NCBI GenBank assembly: GCA_943789475.1
Contig: CALSUG010000009.1
Location: forward strand, 54,442-118,441
Length of the DNA: 64,000 nt
Origin: an uncultured Alphaproteobacteria bacterium
GTDB taxonomy: Bacteria > Pseudomonadota > Alphaproteobacteria > Micavibrionales > UBA1664
Reading direction: 5' to 3'
Shown: positions 58,164 through 64,000 of the stretch, piece by piece
Numbering within the stretch: the stretch's first letter is position 1
Layout: every line of letters starts with the position of its first letter
Made by a program: the position numbers and the translations under genes
The notes under the pieces: generated by a model
Seen by the model: the letters and a program-made list of their open reading frames with translations, nothing else
Database searches by the model: none
What the model was told of the DNA's origin: nothing

Positions 58164-59129
58164 TTAATAACGGATCAGAGCCGATCCCCATGTAAAACCA
58201 CCGCCCATTGCCTCTAACAACAATGTTTGACCGCGTTTGATATCACCGTTTGAAATCGCATGATCTAATGCCAATGGGATTGATGCCGCAGATGTATTTC
58301 CTTGGTTTTCCAATGTTGTGACCACTTGGTCCATAGGCATATTCAATTTTTTAGCTGTCGCTTCAATAATACGGATATTCGCCTGATGAGGAACAAGCCA
58401 ATCAATATCAGCCGGCGTCATATCATTTTCTTCTAATGCTTCAACAACCGCCGAGGCCATCGCGGCAACAGCAAATTTGAACACTTCTTTACCTTGCATC
58501 GTCAATGCACCAACCTGTTTATTTGATGATGCGCCGCCATTTGTGCATAACATCTCTGCATGACGACCATCGGCGTGCAGATGCGTTGAAATAATTCCTG
58601 TGTTTGTATCATCCGATGCACCAAGAACAACCGCCCCTGCACCATCACCAAACAGCACACATGTTGTACGATCGTTCCAATCTAAAATTGATGACATTTT
58701 TTCTGCACCAATAACCAAAACTGGTTTGCTCATTCCCGATTTAAAAAAACCATTTGCAGTGGCTAATGCGTATACAAAACCACTGCACACGGCCTGCACA
58801 TCAAACGCCATGCATTGTGATGTTACCCCTAATTTTTCTTGTAAGATTGCTGCCGTTGATGGAAATGTCAGGTCAGGTGTTGTTGTTGCAACAATAATAC
58901 CACCAAGGTCGTCAGCATTAACACCTGCCGCATTTAATGCCTTATTTGCCGCATTTAGTGCTAAATCAGATGTCGCCTGATCATCCGACGCAATGTGACG
59001 GTTACGGATACCACTACGGGTAAAAATCCATTCATCACTTGTATCAACACGTTTTGACAAATCATCGTTCGATACACAGTTTTCAGGTAAATATGATCCC
59101 GTTCCAAGGATAATTGCATTTTTTGTCAT
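58164..59129 (-). CDS. fabH: Beta-ketoacyl-ACP synthase III
   Basis: FabH condenses acetyl-CoA with malonyl-ACP to start fatty acid synthesis. The 321-aa protein has the catalytic Cys in [14 protein letters not shown], His in [14 protein letters not shown] and Asn in [16 protein letters not shown]. It starts 5 bases after plsX. Confidence 0.97.
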   Translation of the reverse strand: MTKNAIILGTGSYLPENCVSNDDLSKRVDTSDEWIFTRSGIRNRHIASDDQATSDLALNAANKALNAAGVNADDLGGIIVATTTPDLTFPSTAAILQEKLGVTSQCMAFDVQAVCSGFVYALATANGFFKSGMSKPVLVIGAEKMSSILDWNDRTTCVLFGDGAGAVVLGASDDTNTGIISTHLHADGRHAEMLCTNGGASSNKQVGALTMQGKEVFKFAVAAMASAVVEALEENDMTPADIDWLVPHQANIRIIEATAKKLNMPMDQVVTTLENQGNTSAASIPLALDHAISNGDIKRGQTLLLEAMGGGFTWGSALIRY

Positions 59130-59134
59130 TTTTA

Positions 59135-60187
59135 TTACGCTAGGCCTTCCGCCGTTATTCCAAGAGAAGCTTCTGCCTCGGCAAATTCTTCAACTTCACG
59201 AATAACAGTTTCATTGAAACCATTTTCGACCATGTCCGCGGCAACGATTACAGCCCTTGAAAACGCATATGCATCCGCACCACCGTGGCTTTTCACACAA
59301 ATACCACGAAGGCCAAGAAATAAGCCCCCATTATATTCACGCGGGTCCATACGATTTTTAATACGCTTGAATACCCACATATTAAAGAGATAACCAATTT
59401 TTGAAAAAACACTATGCTTAAACTCTTCTATAATAACGTTTTTAAAGAATTTTCCAACGCCTTCTGCTGTTTTTAGGGCAACATTACCTGTAAAGCCATC
59501 AGTTACAATAACATCAACCTTACCCGTTGTAATATCGTCACCTTCCACAAAACCTTTATAATCCCCGGGGATAGAAACAGAACGAAGCAATCCATCCGCG
59601 GCACGAAGAACATCATTCCCCTTCATTTGTTCAGAACCAACATTCAATAAACCGACCGTTGGGCGATCTACATTCATCACTGCACGTGCAAAAACAGAAC
59701 CAAGAATTGCAAATTGTGCTAAATTTTCCGAATCGCATGAAATATTAGCACCCAAGTCCAACATAACACTACACCCATTCACGCTAGGTATTTTACTAGC
59801 AATTGCAGGACGTTGAACCCCTGGCAAAACTTTCAAAACAAGTTTCGCCATCGCCATTAATGCGCCTGTATTACCGCTACTCACAACTGATGAGGCGCGA
59901 CCTTGCGCGACAGAATCAATTGCCAACCGCATAGAGCTTTCTTTTCCCTTACGCAAAGCGTCCGAAGGCTTATCCGTACTAGAAATCGCGTGATTCGTAT
60001 GATGAATAACGCTGCATTTTTTTAATTGAGGAAATTTTTCAAGCTCACGAAAAATTGCAATTTCGCTACCAAACAAGATAAATTCAAGGTTTGGGCGCGC
60101 CTTTAATGCCATAGCCGCACCAGGGATAACGGACTCAACACCATGATCCCCTCCCATTGCGTCCAATGCGATTACAATTTTTTTCAT
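59135..60187 (-). CDS. plsX: Phosphate acyltransferase PlsX
   Basis: PlsX makes acyl-phosphate from acyl-ACP for phospholipid synthesis. The 350-aa protein begins [13 protein letters not shown] and contains [13 protein letters not shown] and [15 protein letters not shown] take the ATG at 60187; a TTG at 60208 lies in the terminator T-run of rpmF. Only the terminator hairpin separates it from rpmF, so it is fed by readthrough or its own promoter. Confidence 0.95.
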   Translation of the reverse strand: MKKIVIALDAMGGDHGVESVIPGAAMALKARPNLEFILFGSEIAIFRELEKFPQLKKCSVIHHTNHAISSTDKPSDALRKGKESSMRLAIDSVAQGRASSVVSSGNTGALMAMAKLVLKVLPGVQRPAIASKIPSVNGCSVMLDLGANISCDSENLAQFAILGSVFARAVMNVDRPTVGLLNVGSEQMKGNDVLRAADGLLRSVSIPGDYKGFVEGDDITTGKVDVIVTDGFTGNVALKTAEGVGKFFKNVIIEEFKHSVFSKIGYLFNMWVFKRIKNRMDPREYNGGLFLGLRGICVKSHGGADAYAFSRAVIVAADMVENGFNETVIREVEEFAEAEASLGITAEGLA

Positions 60188-60208
60188 TTTTTGATTTTCA
60201 GTAGACAA

Positions 60209-60257
60209 TAAAAAACGCCTTGCAGGTTATTACAATAGAATAATGTTACAAGGCGTT
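60209..60257 (-). terminator. Intrinsic terminator between rpmF and plsX
   Basis: On the minus strand AACGCCTTG (from 60257) pairs perfectly with CAAGGCGTT (to 60214), with an inner TTATT/AATAA stem, followed by a T-run over 60209–60215. It would reduce transcription from rpmF into plsX. Confidence 0.8.
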
Positions 60258-60268
60258 AGAATAAATGA

Positions 60269-60448
60269 TTAATCTTGTGCGTCAAGCACTTGCTTACCAC
60301 GGTATGTACCTGATTTTAGGTCAATGTGGTGGCGACGCTTGATTTCACCTGTTGTTGAATCTTCAACAACGTTTGTTGCTTCTAATGCGTGGTGTGAACG
60401 ACGCATATTGCGCTTTGATGGTGTTGTTTTTCTTTTTGGAACTGCCAT
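60269..60448 (-). CDS. rpmF: 50S ribosomal protein L32
   Basis: The minus-strand frame encodes 59 aa: [20 protein letters not shown], then a segment ending [17 protein letters not shown]. That is the conserved L32 in the zinc-independent form common in alphaproteobacteria (no CxxC). It precedes plsX–fabH, as is usual. Confidence 0.96.
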   Translation of the reverse strand: MAVPKRKTTPSKRNMRRSHHALEATNVVEDSTTGEIKRRHHIDLKSGTYRGKQVLDAQD

Positions 60449-60519
60449 AACAATCTCTCTTTCATTATTTAATGGGCTGTTTTTAATGTTTCATCCCATA
60501 AAATGCAAGTGTTTTTTAT

Positions 60520-60942
60520 CTATTTCGTTTGTTTTTGAAATGTTTCAACCGAAGTACGGATCATTTGTTCTAAAATCGGCTTAATACGGTTTTGATATTC
60601 AACCATTTTAACACGCGTTGCCTGTCCCTCTGGTGTTGAATAAAAATCAACTAACGCTTTTAACTCAGATTCAGTAAAAACTTCTGCCATCGATAATTCA
60701 GCAACACTTTTCAATTGATCCACTTTTATATTACGTTCCAAAACTGAACGAAATATAACACGTTGATCCATTGGCACCTGAACCGCCAAAGCGTCAATTG
60801 TCGCCTTCACCTCGTCTGCCACAGGAACATGTTTTGAATACTCCTTAGCCAATTTCAATTTCGTTGCCAAATCAGCCGTATCATCAGCCATCACAGGCAT
60901 AACAAACATCAATGCCAAAATCGTTGTTAGTAATATTTTCAT
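60520..60942 (-). CDS. DUF2059 periplasmic protein
   Basis: A 140-aa protein with a signal peptide (MKILLTTILALMFVMPVMA). The domain typical of DUF2059 follows, with the block TESELKALVDFYSTPEGQA near residue 100. The family is periplasmic, of unknown function. It is between ssb and rpmF on the same strand. Confidence 0.85.
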   Translation of the reverse strand: MKILLTTILALMFVMPVMADDTADLATKLKLAKEYSKHVPVADEVKATIDALAVQVPMDQRVIFRSVLERNIKVDQLKSVAELSMAEVFTESELKALVDFYSTPEGQATRVKMVEYQNRIKPILEQMIRTSVETFQKQTK

Positions 60943-60965
60943 TATGTTTCCCCTTTACTTAGGAT

Positions 60966-61442
60966 TTAGAATGGAATGTCATCTTCAAAATCATCATGCA
61001 CTGGTGCTGGTGCCGCATTTTGTTGCATGCCCCCACCCTGTTGTGCCTGTGGACGCTGTTGTTGGTATCCACCACCGCCTTGGTTATCATTACGGCCATC
61101 CAACATTGTCAAACCACCGTTAAAGTTTTTGATAACAACTTCTGTTGAATATTTATCTTGGCCATTTTGATCCTGCCATTTACGTGTTTCCAATTGACCT
61201 TCAATAAAAACCTTTGAACCTTTTTTTACGTAGTTTTCAATAACGCCAACCAAACCTTCGTTAAAAACAACAACACGATGCCATTCTGTTTTTTCTTTGC
61301 GTTCACCTGTATTACGATCTTTCCAGCTTTCAGACGTTGCAATAGATAGGTTACAAACACGTCCGCCATTTTGCATTGAACGAATGTCTGGATCCTGCCC
61401 CAAATTTCCGATTAACATTACTCTATTTAGTGATCCAGCCAT
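60966..61442 (-). CDS. ssb: Single-stranded DNA-binding protein
   Basis: SSB (158 aa): OB fold with [33 protein letters not shown] and [12 protein letters not shown]; a Gln/Gly-rich linker; and the acidic C-terminal tip FEDDIPF that recruits repair and replication partners. A canonical full-length SSB. Confidence 0.97.
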   Translation of the reverse strand: MAGSLNRVMLIGNLGQDPDIRSMQNGGRVCNLSIATSESWKDRNTGERKEKTEWHRVVVFNEGLVGVIENYVKKGSKVFIEGQLETRKWQDQNGQDKYSTEVVIKNFNGGLTMLDGRNDNQGGGGYQQQRPQAQQGGGMQQNAAPAPVHDDFEDDIPF

Positions 61443-61628
61443 TATTTAATTTCCTTTGCATACTTAATAATTAGATTACCTAAGGATTAAGGCCAGATGA
61501 TGACAGTGTCAATTACACGATCACGTCAATTCACAGATTTAGAACAAATAATTTAAGACTTTTTAGATTGACATTTTAATAACAAACATGTTTTTGTATT
61601 TTCATAACATTTAACACAAGGGAAAATC

Positions 61629-62234
61629 ATGAAAACAGCAACATTTTTAGCATCCGCAGCAACAGCCATGACAATGGCAACAGGCGCAATGGCACAAGAT
61701 CCTAATTATGGCGACTATACAGAAACTGATTTCTATAATGATCTAGCTGAGGCTTGCCAACCAGTCATTGATTCTGTTGTAAACGGCACAGATATTGATG
61801 CTGAACAAACTGTCGATTGCGCAAGAAAACTACATGTTTCTCGTCAATATTACTATCAACAAATTAAAGATGTTGTACGTCCAGCAAGGTATCTTCCCAC
61901 TCTTGCCAATTGTGTCGCTGAATTTAACAATATGTCATCAAACCTGCCTAAAGGATCTCTTGAATACAAACTAGATTTTTCAGAGCAAGTTGCTCAAAGA
62001 GCATATGGATGCATGGACAACTTAATTACAGAAGAAGGCGAAGTAGAGAAAATCTACGGCACAAGCCGTGCGGATCTTTCCATGATGAACGGGACACTTG
62101 ATGTTGCACACTGCCTTGGCGCTGCCGCAGCTATGGCACAAACATCTCCATCAGAGACCGTATTCCAAAGCAAGTTCATGGAAGAAGACTTAAAACAATG
62201 TCAAAGCATCAATCAAAAACTCACTCCTAGGTAA
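61629..62234 (+). CDS. Hypothetical secreted Cys-containing protein (201 aa)
   Basis: A signal peptide (TFLASAATAMTMATGAMAQ) precedes a helical domain with six cysteines (EACQP, DCARK, NCVAE, YGCMD, HCLGA, KQCQS), which could form three disulfides in the periplasm. AAGGGAA precedes the ATG. TTGACA 54 bases upstream may be a -35 box, but a good -10 is not evident. No family recognised. Confidence 0.6.
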   Translation: MKTATFLASAATAMTMATGAMAQDPNYGDYTETDFYNDLAEACQPVIDSVVNGTDIDAEQTVDCARKLHVSRQYYYQQIKDVVRPARYLPTLANCVAEFNNMSSNLPKGSLEYKLDFSEQVAQRAYGCMDNLITEEGEVEKIYGTSRADLSMMNGTLDVAHCLGAAAAMAQTSPSETVFQSKFMEEDLKQCQSINQKLTPR

Positions 62235-62264
62235 TATTAACCTTTTTTAAAAAACTGATTATTT

Positions 62265-62291
62265 AAAAACCGCCATTGCAGGTGGTTTTTT
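62265..62291 (+). terminator. Intrinsic terminator after the 201-aa secreted-protein gene
   Basis: ACCGCC (62269–62274), six-base loop, GGTGGT (62281–62286) with one G·U pair, flanked by an A-run and T6. Confidence 0.88.
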
Positions 62292-62413
62292 ATCATATTG
62301 TTTTAAAAATTGGCTATTTTTTATTGTTATTTTATTTTTACTATTGACATATCGACAGTCAAAGATAAGAGACACTCAATAAATAATCATCACAAAAACA
62401 GGGACAAACAACA

Positions 62414-63508
62414 ATGAGCACAATGAAACGTGTTGCCTCCGCAGCAGCAACGGTAGCCTTCTGTTACCCATCATTAGGACAAGCCAACAATAATGATAAC
62501 AATGGATTTTTTGTAGAATTCAACGCCTCCAATACTTTATCAGAATATATTTTAAGAATTCCTCGCACTGCCCTCTCTGATACAAATAGTTTTTCCCAAT
62601 ATCTACCAGAAACAATGAATTTTGGCATCACAACGAGTGGATGCGCCCAAATAGAAGCAGGATACGGATGGAGCGGTGGAAACACATATGTTGGTGGATT
62701 TAGCTGGGAAGGAGCAACGACCCTATACGGTGAACGATGCAATGCCACCATATCTTTACCGATGAATGGCATTGTAGAGACCGCTTTAAACAATATCAGA
62801 ACTGATTTCGTTAATATTTTTGATGAAGAAGTTGGTAATAACGTCCCCGAAGAACTTCAAATAATTATCAGAGATAACAATATAGACACGCAAATCGCCG
62901 ACTATCTACTTAATCCAAGTGAACCATTTCCATCAAGATCCGACATAAATGAGGCATTTGCATCCCTTCCTCATATTCCAGGTTATGCGCATGAGATAGA
63001 AGAGTTGCGACAAAAAACATTGAGATTCGCCGATATGGTTAATGATGCTCGGGACACTGTACAGGATCTACAGACATTGGATGATCGCAATGCAGGAGGA
63101 AAGATGTATGGTTTAGGTGTAAAAGCTCATCTACAGGGAAATTATCATATCGCAGAACGAACATCCTTGTTTCTTGGCTTAAATTTTAATGCCGCGGTCA
63201 GGGGAACGTTTCACACAAACCCTCATCAAAATTTCATTTCTGAGGAAAAAATCACCATTCCTTTTTATGGTTACGAAACAACCCTTAGCGCGGGTGTAAC
63301 CCATAATTTGAACGATGATTGGTCATTATCGACCAGCTTTCATGTTCCACACAGTGAATTTGAAGTGTTACTGGATGGCGCAACATTAACTAAAAATGAT
63401 TCCCCCTATGTCGAACTGTCAGCAAAATGGAATGACCAGCTTAGTGTTGGATTAACACACAGAGATGGTAACACAGGAATCAATGCCCAACTCCAAATGA
63501 ACTTTTAA
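62414..63508 (+). CDS. Putative outer-membrane beta-barrel protein (364 aa)
   Basis: An N-terminal signal-like region (RVASAAATVAFCYPSLGQA) precedes a domain with alternating strands and a central helical insertion (~residues 120–215). The last ~140 residues look like barrel strands (YGLGVKAHLQGNYHIAERTS; TTLSAGVTHNLNDDWSLSTS) and end GINAQLQMNF, with the terminal Phe that BAM recognises. Family not recognised; outer-membrane location inferred. Confidence 0.65.
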   Translation: MSTMKRVASAAATVAFCYPSLGQANNNDNNGFFVEFNASNTLSEYILRIPRTALSDTNSFSQYLPETMNFGITTSGCAQIEAGYGWSGGNTYVGGFSWEGATTLYGERCNATISLPMNGIVETALNNIRTDFVNIFDEEVGNNVPEELQIIIRDNNIDTQIADYLLNPSEPFPSRSDINEAFASLPHIPGYAHEIEELRQKTLRFADMVNDARDTVQDLQTLDDRNAGGKMYGLGVKAHLQGNYHIAERTSLFLGLNFNAAVRGTFHTNPHQNFISEEKITIPFYGYETTLSAGVTHNLNDDWSLSTSFHVPHSEFEVLLDGATLTKNDSPYVELSAKWNDQLSVGLTHRDGNTGINAQLQMNF

Positions 63509-63510
63509 CT

Positions 63511-64000
63511 TTAAACTTCAAAATAGATAGGTTTACCTGTTGGAATTTCCGCGTTGTTAATTGTTTCCGGCGTATGTTCACCCAGGATAATTAACATCGC
63601 ACGAAGCGTGTTCCCATGTGCACCGATGAGAACAGTTTTCCCATCATCCAGCAATGGTTTGATATGCGCATCAAAATACGGACGCACACGATTTTCAACA
63701 ACCATTTGCAATGATTCACCATTTGGCGGTGGCACATCATATGATCGGCGCCATATATGCACTTGCTCCTTACCAAATTTTTCTGCTGTCTCAGCCTTAT
63801 TCAAACCAACCAAATCACCATAATCCCGCTCACGCAAATCATCATGTTTGATCATTTTTTCGATCGTGTCACCCTGCCCGGATTCCCGAAGAGCAATTTC
63901 AGTAGTTTCAATCGCACGTTTAAGAGTTGAGGTAAAAACAACGTCAAATTCAACACCTTTATCTTTGAGTTCATGTCCTGCATTCACTGCCTCTTGAATC
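63511..64000 (-). CDS. gpmA: 2,3-bisphosphoglycerate-dependent phosphoglycerate mutase, 5' part missing
   Basis: GpmA interconverts 3- and 2-phosphoglycerate. The visible ~163 C-terminal residues include TSTLKRAIETTEIAL, the Glu-bearing RERDYGDLVGLNK, RRSYDVPPPNGES and the second catalytic His in GAHGNTLRAM. The frame is still open at the right edge, so the RHG N-terminus lies outside. Confidence 0.93.
   Translation of the reverse strand, partial: IQEAVNAGHELKDKGVEFDVVFTSTLKRAIETTEIALRESGQGDTIEKMIKHDDLRERDYGDLVGLNKAETAEKFGKEQVHIWRRSYDVPPPNGESLQMVVENRVRPYFDAHIKPLLDDGKTVLIGAHGNTLRAMLIILGEHTPETINNAEIPTGKPIYFEV

Noticed and set aside
1..64000. CRISPR arrays, rRNA, tmRNA, insertion sequences with transposase
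   Set aside because: No regularly spaced short repeats, no rRNA/tmRNA signatures and no transposase frames were seen; the only mobile remnant is the tRNA-Pro island.

Overview
The window is chromosomal DNA from a low-GC alphaproteobacterium. The lineage call rests on conserved alphaproteobacterial gene neighbourhoods: lnt–XRE regulator–metK–trmB; rimP–nusA–infB–rbfA–truB–rpsO; trxA–addA–addB–murU–tsaE with divL nearby; ihfB–lapA–pyrF and accD–folC; chvI–chvG–rapZ with ahcY; and rpmF–plsX–fabH–ihfA–merR–tRNA-Pro. There is no rRNA gene, so I do not name an order or genus.

Layout. 1–2.8 kb: a truncated Na+/alanine symporter, a small secreted protein, a D-2-hydroxyacid dehydrogenase and a membrane protein, all on the minus strand. 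2.9–17.4 kb: a plus-strand housekeeping run (miaB, phoH, ybeY, corC-like, lnt, XRE regulator, metK, trmB, then the rimP–rpsO translation operon behind its own promoter and a leader terminator). 17.4–25.5 kb: trxA, addA, addB, a murU-like gene and tsaE on the minus strand; addA, addB and murU are broken by about eleven single-base insertions. 25.5–31.8 kb: ferredoxin-NADP reductase, a DivL-type tyrosine pseudo-kinase, and the rpsM–rpsK–rpoA–rplQ operon, in which rpsM and rpoA start with TTG. 31.8–40.7 kb: pyrC, a DUF2726 protein, an unusual kinase/ParB-like fusion, ihfB–lapA–pyrF, accD–folC and an orphan HipA-like kinase. 41–46.2 kb: the ChvI/ChvG two-component system, RapZ and AhcY. 46.2–50.4 kb: a nitroreductase, a lipoprotein hydrolase and an autotransporter split by one extra G.

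50.65–56.41 kb is a small, decayed genomic island inserted at the 3' end of tRNA-Pro(GGG). It is bounded by 39-bp direct repeats (the tRNA 3' end) and carries an N-terminal integrase fragment, a secreted protein, a serralysin-type RTX metalloprotease pseudogene, and two diverged copies of a ~210-bp repeat around the protease. 56.5–64 kb returns to core genes: merR, ihfA, fabH, plsX, rpmF, a DUF2059 protein, ssb, a secreted protein, an outer-membrane protein and a truncated gpmA.

Two patterns cross the window. First, all 18 frameshifts I could resolve are one-base insertions, mostly in short homopolymers, and 11 of them lie in about 7 kb of addA–addB–murU. This is either an insertion-biased consensus error or very recent decay. 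Second, several conserved clusters lack members usually found beside the genes present (pnp, ylxR, trpFBA, hprK/EIIA/HPr, amgK), which may point to a streamlined genome. The most original candidates are the CMP-kinase-like/ParB-like fusion, the XRE operator palindrome, the rimP leader attenuator and the tRNA-Pro island.
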